A stretch of DNA of 64,000 nucleotides from Candidatus Bipolaricaulota bacterium (GTDB lineage: Bacteria; Bipolaricaulota; Bipolaricaulia; UBA7950; UBA9294): contig JAUWGE010000001.1 in the NCBI GenBank assembly GCA_030606565.1, positions 126,301 to 190,300 of the forward strand, given 5' to 3'. The notes beneath the pieces were generated by a model. That model saw only the letters and a program-made list of their open reading frames with translations, did no database searches and was not told the origin of the DNA. Positions 1-8,012 of the stretch are shown here, in pieces; position 1 is the first letter of the stretch; each line of letters opens with the position of its first letter. Position numbers and translations under genes: made by a program.

Positions 1-1
1 A

Positions 2-235
2 GTGGAGCCAAATGTTGTGCCTTTGATCCTTGCTCGTGAGATTCAAGAGGCGCAAGGCGGATCCGTTGGGGTCACACCTTTCTTCGCGATACCCTACGGC
101 GATGGTGCCTTCATTGTGTCACTTGTGTTCCAGAATCACGACCGTGAAACCAATCGCCAAATGAAAGCCGTACTGGCAAATCTGTCAGTCGCCATAGCCT
201 CAAGAGAGCTCCTTGGGTTCTTAACTAGCAACTGA
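2..235 (+). CDS. C-terminal end of an unrecognised protein (cut by window edge)
   Basis: An open frame enters from the left edge and ends at TGA 233-235, so only the last ~77 residues are visible. The GTG at position 2 has no upstream sequence to judge and is probably internal. The fragment mixes hydrophobic strands with an amphipathic C-terminal helix. The stretch IPYGDGAFIVSLVFQNHD followed by a helix recalls the last strands and helix of a GAF- or PAS-like sensory fold, but that is only an impression. No catalytic motif is seen and no function can be assigned. Confidence 0.45.
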   Translation: MEPNVVPLILAREIQEAQGGSVGVTPFFAIPYGDGAFIVSLVFQNHDRETNRQMKAVLANLSVAIASRELLGFLTSN

Positions 236-593
236 GTGGCTAGTCGGGTGACACAATAGCGATCTCCTCCTTCAGCGAAGAACAAGCCCCATGCACACCC
301 CACGGAACACCAGCAATCCAGTGCGCCAACACGGGAACGACTTAACAGCGCCCTCCTCAATACAGCACGCTGCTGTGGAATAGATAGTTGTTGCGCTCCC
401 GCGGGAGCTGGACGCGGGTGGTTCGCGGATGGCTCGGAATCACATCTTGAAATGCAACATCTAAAGACGCTGGTTTCGCGTGTATAGAACGCAAAAGGCC
501 GCGCTGATCTGCCTGTTGTCAACTGGCGCAGATCGTAGGAAGCAATCAATGCTCGCGAGAAAAGTGCTTGTTGGGGAACGGCCTCAGCCGTTC
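236..593. other. Gene-free region, 358 bp
   Basis: No convincing coding frame was found. The open frame on the minus strand here has atypical composition (rich in Arg, Ser and Cys) and runs antisense into the neighbouring radical SAM gene. The only structures seen are a 7-bp inverted repeat GATCTGC/GCAGATC around 507-536 and the hairpin at 575-594 that follows the radical SAM gene. No promoter of good quality was noticed. Confidence 0.5.
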
Positions 594-594
594 C
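575..594 (-). terminator. Hairpin after the radical SAM gene
   Basis: The perfect 8-bp stem GGAACGGC/GCCGTTCC has a 4-nt loop and begins inside the stop codon of the minus-strand radical SAM gene. There is no T-run after it on the minus strand, so it may stabilise the 3' end or act weakly rather than as a canonical intrinsic terminator. Confidence 0.45.
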
Positions 595-1472
595 TAGTCG
601 AAGAGACCGGGTTGCGCGGCACTCGGCACCAGGTACGGCTTGACAGAGGTTGAGATCCCGTACTTGGCACATAGCTCGTGAAATCGCTTGTAGAGCCCGT
701 CGGCGTTCGGTGACGGGCAGTTGTAGGCCTCGCCGTAGGTTTCGACGTAGCGCGCCTTCAGCCCGGGAAATAGTTCGTCAAGTTTTTCGTAGAAGTGCGA
801 GCGCTGGCGATCGCGTATGCTCATTCCAAACCACGGGACGATCGCTTTCACCCCGCAGCGATGCGCTTCCTCGATGATCCCCATCACGTTCTCCTGTGTG
901 TCTTCGATGAACGGGAGCGTCGGCATGAGGGCGATCCGCGTCTCAAGACTCGCATCGCAAAGCTCCTTCAACGCCCGGAAGCGCGCCGAGGAAGGGGGAG
1001 CTCCCGGCTCGATCTTCTTTGACAACGCGTCGTCGATCGTCGTGATGGTGAGGGAGACCGCGGCGGTGTGAAACCGGGCGATCTTCTTTAGGATCGGGAT
1101 GTCACGCAGGACGAGATCGCTCTTGGTGACTACGTGAACGCCGAAGCCGCAATCGGCGATCGCCTCAAGCGCCCGGCGAGTCAGTCTTACTTCCTCTTCG
1201 AGCGGCATGTAGGCATCGTGCATCGAACCTGTGCCGATGATCCCCTTTTTGCGTTTTCGCGAAAGCTCATCACGGAGCAGATCGATCGCGTTTGTCTTTA
1301 TCAGGACTTCTCCGTCGAAGTCCTCGATCCCGTAGCACAGACTGCGCGAATCACAGTAGATGCAGTGGTGTTGGCATCCGCGATAGAGGTTCATCCCGTA
1401 GTCGAGACCGAAGTAGGTATCGATCCCCGAAACGCGGTTGATGATCGTCTTGGCACGAATCTCTCGGATCAT
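594..1472 (-). CDS. SPL-family radical SAM protein
   Basis: This 292-residue protein carries the radical SAM triad C-x3-C-x2-C (Cys33, 37, 40 in GCQHHCIYCDSR), which binds the 4Fe-4S cluster that cleaves S-adenosylmethionine. The stretches MHDAYMPLE, HVVTKSDLVLRD and LMPTLPFIED match the spore-photoproduct-lyase-like (SplB, COG1533) family. These proteins occur widely in non-sporulating bacteria and their substrate is usually unknown, so DNA photoproduct repair should not be assumed. ATG 1472 is chosen because MIREIRAKTI aligns with the usual family N-terminus. A GTG at 1478 is in frame but lies only 2 nt from a TACACT -10-like box (1481-1486). From the ATG that box is 8 nt away and no Shine-Dalgarno is present, which suggests a leaderless transcript. 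Confidence 0.85.
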   Translation of the reverse strand: MIREIRAKTIINRVSGIDTYFGLDYGMNLYRGCQHHCIYCDSRSLCYGIEDFDGEVLIKTNAIDLLRDELSRKRKKGIIGTGSMHDAYMPLEEEVRLTRRALEAIADCGFGVHVVTKSDLVLRDIPILKKIARFHTAAVSLTITTIDDALSKKIEPGAPPSSARFRALKELCDASLETRIALMPTLPFIEDTQENVMGIIEEAHRCGVKAIVPWFGMSIRDRQRSHFYEKLDELFPGLKARYVETYGEAYNCPSPNADGLYKRFHELCAKYGISTSVKPYLVPSAAQPGLFD

Positions 1473-1631
1473 GTCCACTTAGTGTACTGTAAGGAGCTCG
1501 CGGGATGTTCTTCTTCACGTTCCCCTCGACGCTGATCATCGTTCATGTACAAATAGGTGCAAGGATGAACACGACCTTCTTTTTCACTGGATAGCTCTTG
1601 TGTTTGGTCTTTGCTCTTAGCAGCTTTTCCC

Positions 1632-1660
1632 TTGACAACCCCTTTCTCTGCTCGTATACT
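1632..1660 (+). promoter_or_regulatory. Sigma-70 promoter of the DrrAB-like ABC operon
   Basis: TTGACA (1632-1637), a 17-nt spacer and TATACT (1655-1660) form a near-consensus promoter. It lies in the 341-bp gap before the ABC exporter genes and would leave a ~150-nt untranslated leader. That leader holds a short hairpin GGTCC/GGACC (1682-1695). Nothing else recognisable is seen in this gap. Confidence 0.8.
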
Positions 1661-1813
1661 GCTTACACTTTCTAAACCACCGGTCCCTAAGGACCACCTT
1701 TGGGGGTACGATAATGAGGAGTAACGCGCTCTAACTGAAGTCTGTCGGTCGCGGACGGCTCGTCTTTGATTTGCCGGTTGGTTTTCTCTTTCCCCTACTT
1801 TCAAGGAGTTATA

Positions 1814-2638
1814 ATGAGTACCCCTGCACTTGAGCTTAATCAGGTATGTAAGGTTTTCACCAAGAAGGAACGCGACAAGACCAAAGCTCGCTTTGCGCCT
1901 AAGAAAAGAGAGAAGGTCATCGCTCTTGACGATGTGAGCCTGTCGGTTAACCGACGGGAGATCTTCGGAGTCCTTGGCCCGAACGGGTCGGGAAAGTCGA
2001 CCCTGATCCGGCTCCTTTCTACCCTGCTGATCCCCGACAAGGGGACCATCCGCGTCTTTGGCCATGATGTCGAGAAGGAAGAATTCGCGGTGAAGCGGTT
2101 GATCAACCGTGTCTCGGTCGATGCCGCCTTCTTCAAGAAGTTTTCTCCTTTGGAGAACCTGACCTACGCCGCCCGGCTCTATGGGATGCCAATGCGCGAG
2201 GCACGCGAAAAGATGCGACAGATCATGCTTCGTCTAGGTTTAAAGGAGGAGACGTTCAACCAACCGATGGAGCACATGTCGCGCGGAATGCAGCAGAAGG
2301 TCGCTGTGGCGAGGGGGTTTCTTACCTCGCCCACGCTCTTGTTGTTGGATGAGCCAACAACCGGACTCGATCCACACTCCAAGCGCGACGTTCAAGGCTT
2401 TGTACGCCAGATCCGCGCCGAACACGACGCGACGATCCTCCTCACAACCCACGACATGGAGGAGGCAGATCGGCTGTGCGACCGGATCGCGATAATCGAT
2501 GAGGGAAAGATCATCGCCCTCGATACGCCAAAGGGGCTAAAAGAGCTGGTTAGCAAGCGAAACGGGCATGAACCGACCCTCGAGGACGTGTTCATCGAGC
2601 TGACGGGAAAGAAGATGGAGGAGAAGGAGGCGGAATGA
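1814..2638 (+). CDS. ABC transporter ATP-binding protein (DrrA-like)
   Basis: The 274-residue ATPase has Walker A GPNGSGKST, the signature MSRGMQQK with a non-canonical first residue, Walker B LLLLDEPTTGLDP and the H-loop TTHDMEEADRL. This pattern is typical of the CcmA/DrrA (COG1131) family, which energises ABC-2 type exporters or transport of lipids, antibiotics or polysaccharide. ATG 1814 is preceded by AGGAG at the right distance; upstream in-frame codons lack a ribosome site. An insertion of ~20 basic residues (KKERDKTKARFAPKKREK) precedes the core fold, as in some NatA-like proteins. It overlaps its permease by ATGA, so the two are co-translated. The substrate is unknown. Confidence 0.88.
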   Translation: MSTPALELNQVCKVFTKKERDKTKARFAPKKREKVIALDDVSLSVNRREIFGVLGPNGSGKSTLIRLLSTLLIPDKGTIRVFGHDVEKEEFAVKRLINRVSVDAAFFKKFSPLENLTYAARLYGMPMREAREKMRQIMLRLGLKEETFNQPMEHMSRGMQQKVAVARGFLTSPTLLLLDEPTTGLDPHSKRDVQGFVRQIRAEHDATILLTTHDMEEADRLCDRIAIIDEGKIIALDTPKGLKELVSKRNGHEPTLEDVFIELTGKKMEEKEAE

Positions 2639-3459
2639 ACACCCTAGTTCGTGAGATGCGTGGCGCGTTCGCCTTCATCGAGCGTAATATCAATCTGATC
2701 AAGCGCTACTGGGGCTGGGAGCTTGTGTGGCTGATCTACTCACTGGTCAACTCGCTTGCCGTTACCTATATCGGTGCGGGGATGGAGCGGATCAGCGGAC
2801 AGGCACTCGATACGCAGTACTTGATCACCTATCTCCTCGTGGGGACGCTGATCTGGTCGTACCTATCGGTGATCTTCTACTCGATCTCCGAGATGATAGC
2901 CTGGGAGCGCTGGGAGGGGACGATCGAGTACACGTTCATGGCCCCGGTATCGCGCCTTACTCACCTGGTGGGAACGACCCTGTTCGCCATCGTCTACGGG
3001 GTATTGCGGACGCTCGTCATCCTGGTGATCGTCGCATCGTTCTTCCGGCTCGATCTATCGGGGGCGAACATCCCAGGAGCGGTATTGCTGCTCCTAGCGG
3101 GAAGCGTCTCGTTCGTCGGCTTGGGGATCCTCGCCGCGGTCCTGCCGCTTCTCTACCCGGAACGGGGCGTACAGATGACAAACGCCGCCGCCGCGATCCT
3201 CCTCCTCATCTCCGGGGTTTACTACCCGGTGGAGATCCTCCCTGGATGGCTGCAGGTGATCGCCTCCGCCTCACCAGCGACTTACGTGATCAAGGGTATG
3301 CGGGCCTGCCTGCTGCACGGGGAATCGACCCGCGCGCTCATTTCGACCGTCCTTTTCTTGATCGGCGCTGGAATCGCGGTGATCGCCATGGGGCTTCTGA
3401 CCTTTCATCGGGTGGAGCGATACGCCAAGCGAGCTGGACGCCTGAAGCGGAGTGGTTAA
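2635..3459 (+). CDS. ABC-2 type transporter permease
   Basis: This 274-residue membrane protein has about six hydrophobic segments and belongs to the ABC-2 permease family. The stretch SGVYYPVEILPGWLQVIASASPATYVIKGMRA is a family hallmark around residues 193-225. It starts at an ATGA overlap with the ATPase gene and forms with it a minimal half-size exporter, presumably a 2+2 complex in the inner membrane. The stop codon lies immediately before a strong hairpin terminator. No substrate can be inferred from the neighbours, a radical SAM protein upstream and a TatT-like protein facing it downstream. Confidence 0.85.
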   Translation: MNTLVREMRGAFAFIERNINLIKRYWGWELVWLIYSLVNSLAVTYIGAGMERISGQALDTQYLITYLLVGTLIWSYLSVIFYSISEMIAWERWEGTIEYTFMAPVSRLTHLVGTTLFAIVYGVLRTLVILVIVASFFRLDLSGANIPGAVLLLLAGSVSFVGLGILAAVLPLLYPERGVQMTNAAAAILLLISGVYYPVEILPGWLQVIASASPATYVIKGMRACLLHGESTRALISTVLFLIGAGIAVIAMGLLTFHRVERYAKRAGRLKRSG

Positions 3460-3460
3460 A

Positions 3461-3487
3461 AAGGCCGCGGAGACTCCGCGGCCTTTG
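3461..3487. terminator. Bidirectional intrinsic terminator
   Basis: GGCCGCGG and CCGCGGCC form an 8-bp GC stem (3463-3470/3476-3483) with loop AGACT. The A-run before it gives TTTTT on the minus strand, and TTT follows on the plus strand. It sits between two converging genes and probably serves both. Confidence 0.8.
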
Positions 3488-3508
3488 TCATATCTTACTT
3501 TCTCCCTT

Positions 3509-4465
3509 CTACAGGTGTTTATTCACTTCCTCGAGGAACTCCTGCGCCTTCTCCTGAGAGATGGCATTGTAGAGCGGGTATTTATCGCCAATTGGCTCAT
3601 CAAGGACGCTTGTAAGAATGCGCGCTGCATCCTCCCAGAGTTCCTTCTCCATCAGGTAGAACTCCACAAAGAAAGTGCGGCTCTCGAAGTACTCGTTACA
3701 GACCGGATCGAACGGGCCAAAATCAGGACAATCTACACACTCAGAGCACAGCACCGGCTCGTCGACGACTTTACAGAAATAGCTTAAGGCCTCGTTGAAG
3801 TTCTTGCGGTACGTGCCTCCAGGAAGGCGAGGCATCCCACCCCAAAAAGCGCCGAGCGAACGATATGACCCGTAGCAGATGTAGGTCTCATCAAGCTCCA
3901 GGAGGCGCAGTGACATCGCTTCGGTCTTTTGGGGAACTTTTGCGAAGATCGCTTCGAGCTTATTAAACTCCGAGGCACGAAGCCAATTGGCATTCGTCCA
4001 GTAGAGTGCAGACATATCCGTCTCCGCCTGCACTGCAGCGATGAAGCTATCGTCTTGTTGAAGTGTAAAGAAGTCCGGGTTCATCCGCAGGCTTTTGAGT
4101 CCCCAATGCTTTCCCTTGAGATAGGTGTCTCTCTCGTTTGGTTCCCCGCCCAGGAAGGCATCGGCTAAGGTGTAATAACATTGAGATAGCTTGTTGACCA
4201 AATCCTTCAGTTCCAGGTCAATGGCTAGTTCACCGACTCGGTCCTCTTTCGTCTCATCAAGGTCCTCAGGGATACCAAGGGCGGTCTTGAACGCGGTGAT
4301 GGCTGTCTCTAACTGCGCCCGCCCTTCATCAGAGTACTCAATCATCACGTCGGTACCAGGGAAGAGCGCCAGTGCCGCCTCCAGATCCGCCACCTCATCT
4401 TGGCCGGTCACAGTAAGCGGCACTAACAGCAGTAAACAACCAACAAATAAGAAAAATCTCCTCAT
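3509..4465 (-). CDS. TatT-like secreted TPR protein (TRAP transporter T-component family)
   Basis: A signal peptide (MRRFFLFVGCLLLLVPLTVTGQ) precedes an all-helical 318-residue protein. The order of motifs matches the TatT family (TP0956-like): ALYWTNANWLRASEFNK, then LELDETYICYGSYRSLGAFWG, MPRLPGG, FFVEFYLMEKE and NAISQEKAQEFLEEV. TatT proteins are periplasmic trimeric TPR partners of TRAP transporters. There is no lipobox, and no TRAP permease or solute receptor gene is visible nearby, so the partner is unknown. A cysteine-rich insert CSECVDCPDF near residue 240 could bind metal or form disulfides. Start ATG 4465 has a strong Shine-Dalgarno (AGGAGGGGG). Its own promoter is divergent from that of ferredoxin. 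Confidence 0.75.
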   Translation of the reverse strand: MRRFFLFVGCLLLLVPLTVTGQDEVADLEAALALFPGTDVMIEYSDEGRAQLETAITAFKTALGIPEDLDETKEDRVGELAIDLELKDLVNKLSQCYYTLADAFLGGEPNERDTYLKGKHWGLKSLRMNPDFFTLQQDDSFIAAVQAETDMSALYWTNANWLRASEFNKLEAIFAKVPQKTEAMSLRLLELDETYICYGSYRSLGAFWGGMPRLPGGTYRKNFNEALSYFCKVVDEPVLCSECVDCPDFGPFDPVCNEYFESRTFFVEFYLMEKELWEDAARILTSVLDEPIGDKYPLYNAISQEKAQEFLEEVNKHL

Positions 4466-4497
4466 CTTTTCCCCCTCCTAGAACGATTTGTTCACCT

Positions 4498-4526
4498 ACT
4501 ATATCGCAAGCCTCTCCCTTCGCCAA
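4498..4526 (-). promoter_or_regulatory. Sigma-70 promoter for the TatT-like gene
   Basis: On the minus strand TTGGCG (4526-4521), 17 nt and TATAGT (4503-4498) lie 32 nt before the start codon. Its -35 box is only 5 bp from the -35 box of the divergent ferredoxin promoter, so the two probably share regulators or compete for polymerase. Confidence 0.7.
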
Positions 4527-4531
4527 GGAGG

Positions 4532-4560
4532 TTGGCCTCGTTTGCGTGGTATGTTATATT
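4532..4560 (+). promoter_or_regulatory. Sigma-70 promoter of the ferredoxin gene
   Basis: TTGGCC (4532-4537), a 17-nt spacer and TATATT (4555-4560) precede a short leader with a strong ribosome site GGAGGAGG at 4584-4591. Confidence 0.65.
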
Positions 4561-4596
4561 TCCGAGAAAGACTTTTATCCGAAGGAGGAGGAAATA

Positions 4597-4779
4597 ATGT
4601 TAAACCCAACGGTGGATAAGGACCTCTGCGTCAGCTGTGGTCTGTGCTCCCAGGTCTGTCCCGAGGTGTTCGAGGAAGGGCCGGAGGGAATAGGGCAGGT
4701 CAAGGCCGATGCTGACTTAAACGCCGCCTGCATTCAAGACGCGGTTGATCAGTGTCCAGTCGGCGCGATCAGCGCCTAA
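4597..4779 (+). CDS. Single-cluster [4Fe-4S] ferredoxin
   Basis: This 60-residue acidic protein carries CVSCGLCSQVCPEVF near the N-terminus and QCPVGAIS near the C-terminus. The four ligands are therefore three Cys of the first motif plus the distal Cys before Pro, with two more Cys (CSQVC region and ACIQ) placed as in the Thermotoga-type ferredoxin where they form a disulfide. It carries low-potential electrons between soluble oxidoreductases. Start ATG 4597 is set by the GGAGGAGG site just upstream; the frame is open further up without a ribosome site. It is monocistronic, between its own promoter and a terminator. Confidence 0.92.
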   Translation: MLNPTVDKDLCVSCGLCSQVCPEVFEEGPEGIGQVKADADLNAACIQDAVDQCPVGAISA

Positions 4780-4821
4780 GCTCAACGTCGGGATAAATCC
4801 CAACGCCATAAAGATAAGGAC

Positions 4822-4856
4822 GTAGCGTCGCAGCTAGTCTGCGACGTTACTCTTTT
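4822..4856 (+). terminator. Intrinsic terminator after ferredoxin
   Basis: A 12-bp stem (GTAGCGTCGCAG/CTGCGACGTTAC, one G-T pair, 4822-4833/4839-4850) with loop CTAGT is followed by TCTTTT. Confidence 0.8.
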
Positions 4857-4901
4857 GCCCTACGGGACTTACCCTGTCAGCCCACAGTGGAATCTGTGGT
4901 A

Positions 4902-4930
4902 TTGTCTGAGTGGCCGCTACGTGCTAGCAT
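4902..4930 (+). promoter_or_regulatory. Sigma-70 promoter of the patatin gene
   Basis: TTGTCT (4902-4907), a 17-nt spacer and TAGCAT (4925-4930) end 13 nt before ATG 4944, leaving a very short leader. Confidence 0.6.
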
Positions 4931-4943
4931 AGGACGGTGATCG

Positions 4944-5831
4944 ATGGTGCAAAAAAAGAAGGTCGGTCTTGCTCTCGGTAGCGGTGGCGCGCGTGGTTCG
5001 GCACACGTAGGAGTCCTGAAAGTCCTAGAGGAAAACAAAATCCGGCCTGATGTCATTGTGGGAACAAGCATGGGAGCCGAGGTGGGCGGGGCGTACGCTG
5101 CTGGGATAGAGGTCGATGAGCTAGCGGCAATATGGCAGTCGATGACCTTTGGTAGGGTGGTCAAAACCCTCCTACCAACTATTCCCTGGTCCGGATGGAG
5201 CTCCGGAGGAGAGGTGTTGCGCACAATCCGCAGGCTTGTGGGAGATCTTACGATCGAGGAGCTCCCTCTCACCTACGCTGCGGTTGCGACCGACCTACAA
5301 ACCGGCCTCCCTTATATCATCACAGAAGGTTCCCTCGCGCAGGCGATCCGAGCGAGTCTCTCTGTGCCTGGTCTATTCACGCCCGTCTGGATTGATGGGC
5401 ACCTTTTGATTGACGGTGGGGTCTCAAATCCGGTTCCAGTCGATGTCACCCGTCAACTCGGTGCTGAAATGGTGATCGCCGTTGATGTCCTTGTGCACCC
5501 TAAAGAGGTACGCCTCTCTGGAATCCCGGTCCCCGACTACCGCGAGCGAATCCTGGGGATCATCAAGAGGATGGAGAGTTCACAACCTGTTGAGAACGAA
5601 ACGCGCCGATTCTACCCGAGTGTCTTTACCGTCCTGTTTCAGATGTCGACCGTCTTCCAAAGACGCATCAGCGAGCTATCCTTGCAGGTTCATCCCCCAG
5701 ATGTCCTAATTCAACCGGACTTCTCCCCTACCCCTCCTTGCTACAGCGATGTGAAAAATGGGATCAAAGCAGGGGAGGAAGCAGCCCGACGCGCTCTCCC
5801 CACGATCTACAAACTCCTTTACTCCCAATGA
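4944..5831 (+). CDS. Patatin-like phospholipase (RssA/NTE family)
   Basis: The 295-residue protein has the oxyanion-hole motif GSGGARG (residues 12-18), nucleophile elbow GTSMG with Ser42 and the D-G-G motif with Asp157 (LLIDGGVSNPVPV). Together they give the Ser-Asp dyad of patatin hydrolases, which release fatty acids from phospholipids or related esters. No signal peptide or membrane segment is present, so it probably acts at the cytoplasmic face of the membrane. The remaining 100 residues are helical with no additional domain recognised. It is followed within 30 bp by an EamA permease, possibly co-transcribed. Confidence 0.88.
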   Translation: MVQKKKVGLALGSGGARGSAHVGVLKVLEENKIRPDVIVGTSMGAEVGGAYAAGIEVDELAAIWQSMTFGRVVKTLLPTIPWSGWSSGGEVLRTIRRLVGDLTIEELPLTYAAVATDLQTGLPYIITEGSLAQAIRASLSVPGLFTPVWIDGHLLIDGGVSNPVPVDVTRQLGAEMVIAVDVLVHPKEVRLSGIPVPDYRERILGIIKRMESSQPVENETRRFYPSVFTVLFQMSTVFQRRISELSLQVHPPDVLIQPDFSPTPPCYSDVKNGIKAGEEAARRALPTIYKLLYSQ

Positions 5832-5856
5832 GCAAGCTTCACTCGGGCGAAGTGCG

Positions 5857-6741
5857 ATGACCCGACGCCCGGGCTTCTACAGCCTCATCTTTATCGCCAT
5901 CGTCGCTGTCTCCTTCGGCGCGATCCTGATCCGGCTTGCTGATGACGCCCCGATTCTGACAATCGCCACCTGGCGGTTGGTAGTCTCTTTTATCCTTTTG
6001 GCTCCTCTTGCCCTGCAACGCCGCGCTACCGCAGCGCTGAGCCACCGCGAGCGTCTCCTCTCCATCTTAAGCGGCGTTTTCCTAGCACTCCACTTCATCC
6101 TGTGGATCTCGTCCTTGCGCTACACTTCGGTGGCAAGTTCGGTGGTGCTCGTTTCTACTAATCCAATTTTTGTCGGGTTGGGGTCACGTTTTTTGTTAAA
6201 AGAGCGCTTTTCCCGCTCGCTAGCCTTGGCAATCCTCCTCTCCGTCTCGGGTGGATTCCTTATCGGCTGGGGAGACATACGGATTGGAGGAGAAGCTCTG
6301 TACGGCGATCTGTTGGCCCTTGGTGGGGCGGTTATGGCCTCAGCCTATTACCTACTCGGGCGACGTGTTAGACAGCACGCACCCCTTGCCGGCTACATCT
6401 TCCTGAGCTACGGGACCGCGGCAGTCCTCCTACTTACTGTCTGTCTCGCTTTACGCCAGCCGCTCACTGGCTTTTCCAGCACTACCTACCTCTATCTTGT
6501 TCTACTTGCAGTAGGGCCACAACTTATCGGGCACAGCACTTTCAACTGGGCGCTCAAGTACGTCTCCGCTTCCACAGTGGCGATACTCATCCTTGGGGAG
6601 CCCATCTGCGCGAGCTTATTCGCTTACCTCATTTTGGGAGAGGGCCTTACCTTGTTGAAAGGAATTGGGGCGATGATCATACTTATCGGCATCTACTTGA
6701 GCTTACATGAGGAGGAGGTTGCCAATGAACGAGGCCTGTAA
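5857..6741 (+). CDS. EamA/DMT family transporter
   Basis: The 294-residue protein has ten predicted membrane segments in two EamA repeats. Hallmarks include TWRLVVSFILLAPL in repeat 1, SSVVLVSTNPIFVGLGS, and the C-terminal ASTVAILILGEPICASLFAYLILGE. Such drug/metabolite permeases export or import small metabolites, often amino acids or purines; the substrate is not predictable. ATG 5857 is the first in-frame codon placed at the first membrane segment and has only a weak Shine-Dalgarno. Its 3' end overlaps the start of ahcY by 17 nt, which hints at coupling. Confidence 0.85.
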   Translation: MTRRPGFYSLIFIAIVAVSFGAILIRLADDAPILTIATWRLVVSFILLAPLALQRRATAALSHRERLLSILSGVFLALHFILWISSLRYTSVASSVVLVSTNPIFVGLGSRFLLKERFSRSLALAILLSVSGGFLIGWGDIRIGGEALYGDLLALGGAVMASAYYLLGRRVRQHAPLAGYIFLSYGTAAVLLLTVCLALRQPLTGFSSTTYLYLVLLAVGPQLIGHSTFNWALKYVSASTVAILILGEPICASLFAYLILGEGLTLLKGIGAMIILIGIYLSLHEEEVANERGL

Positions 6742-7954
6742 GAGGGTGGTACAGGGGAGAAAGAAAATAGATTGGGCCGCCTCGCATATGGACCTGCTTA
6801 ACCACCTGCGCACACAGTTCCAGCGAGAAGAGCCGTTTGCTTCACACCGAATTGGGATGAGCATCCACCTGGAGGCGAAGACGGCCTGTCTGGCAATCCT
6901 TCTACGCGACGGAGGAGCACAGGTCTTCGTCACAGGAAGTAATCCGCTCTCCACCCAGGACGATGTAGCTGCCGCACTGGCCGAGGAGGCGGGAATATCA
7001 GTTCACGCCCGTCATGGAGTAAACGAAGCGGAGTACTTTAATCACCTGCGCGAGGTGCTCGCTGGGAAGCCAGACCTCATCCTCGACGACGGAGGCGACC
7101 TCGTAGGGCTCCTACACAAGGAGATAGAGGGGGAGGTGATCGGCGGGTGCGAGGAGACAACAACCGGTGTCAACCGACTACGCGTTCTCGCCCGTGCAGG
7201 GAGGCTACGCTTTCCCATGTTCGCAGTGAATGATGCTAAGATGAAGTATCTATTTGACAACCGCTACGGAACCGGTCAGTCGGTATGGAACGGGATTCTG
7301 CGTTCCACCAACCTCCTGGTGGCGGGGAAAACTGTCCTTATCGCTGGATACGGCTGGTGCGGCCGTGGGATCGCTATGCGAGCGTGTGGCCTGGGAGCCA
7401 GGGTAACCGTCTCCGAGGTCGACCCGGTGCGAGCTGTGGAAGCAGTAATGGATGGGTTCGCCGTCGCGCCGCTCGCCGAGGTGATCGGCCAGGCCGACCT
7501 ACTCATCACCTCAACCGGGTGCAGTGATGTCGTCACCGTAGAGGCTCTCAAGAACGCAAAGGACGGTCTCTTGCTCGCCAACGCTGGCCACTTTGACGTG
7601 GAGATCGACAAACATGCCCTAGCCAAACTTGCCGCCTCCCAGCGGGACGTGCGCGAGGGAATCCGTGAATTTACCCTTAAAAACGGACATCGACTTTACC
7701 TCCTCGGGGAGGGGCGGCTGGTCAACCTTGTTCTTGGCGATGGGCATCCTGTGGAGATCATGGACATCTCTTTCGCTCTGCAAGCATTGACCCTCCGACA
7801 CATCGTGGAGAACGCCCCACTTTCGCCAACTCTGTACGCAGTCCCACCGCAGATCGATCGGCAGGTCGCACGGATGAAGCTTAAGGCACTGGGCGTACGG
7901 ATCGACACCTTAACTGAAACCCAGCAAAGCTACCTCGGCCTGTCATCTTCTTAA
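6725..7954 (+). CDS. ahcY: Adenosylhomocysteinase
   Basis: This enzyme hydrolyses S-adenosylhomocysteine to adenosine and homocysteine, removing the inhibitory by-product of methyl transfer. The 409-residue length fits the shorter archaeal/Thermotoga-type enzymes. Visible are LDDGGDLV and EETTTGVNRL in the substrate half, NDAKMKYLFDNRYGTGQS with the catalytic Lys/Asp region, and the NAD-binding Rossmann motif GYGWCGRGIA followed by VTVSEVDP. ATG 6725 is favoured by GAGGAGG 7 nt upstream. It overlaps the end of the EamA gene, so export or uptake of a purine- or methionine-related metabolite by that permease is possible but unproven. Some family members prefer S-inosylhomocysteine. Confidence 0.93.
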   Translation: MNEACKRVVQGRKKIDWAASHMDLLNHLRTQFQREEPFASHRIGMSIHLEAKTACLAILLRDGGAQVFVTGSNPLSTQDDVAAALAEEAGISVHARHGVNEAEYFNHLREVLAGKPDLILDDGGDLVGLLHKEIEGEVIGGCEETTTGVNRLRVLARAGRLRFPMFAVNDAKMKYLFDNRYGTGQSVWNGILRSTNLLVAGKTVLIAGYGWCGRGIAMRACGLGARVTVSEVDPVRAVEAVMDGFAVAPLAEVIGQADLLITSTGCSDVVTVEALKNAKDGLLLANAGHFDVEIDKHALAKLAASQRDVREGIREFTLKNGHRLYLLGEGRLVNLVLGDGHPVEIMDISFALQALTLRHIVENAPLSPTLYAVPPQIDRQVARMKLKALGVRIDTLTETQQSYLGLSSS

Positions 7955-8012
7955 CCGCTCCTTTCTCCGCGTTGCTTAACGGGGTACAATCGAAATAAGA
8001 GGGGTGAGACGT

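Noticed and set aside
136-672. 178-codon minus-strand frame before the radical SAM gene
   Set aside because: Atypical composition, overlaps two other genes in antisense and has no ribosome site.
1632-1813. Riboswitch in the ~150-nt leader of the ABC exporter operon
   Set aside because: Only one 5-bp hairpin is visible and no known riboswitch core or terminator is present.
2727-3557. 276-codon frame inside the ABC-2 permease gene
   Set aside because: Shadow frame; extremely rich in Arg, Gly, Asp and Pro without membrane segments, while the other frame shows family motifs.
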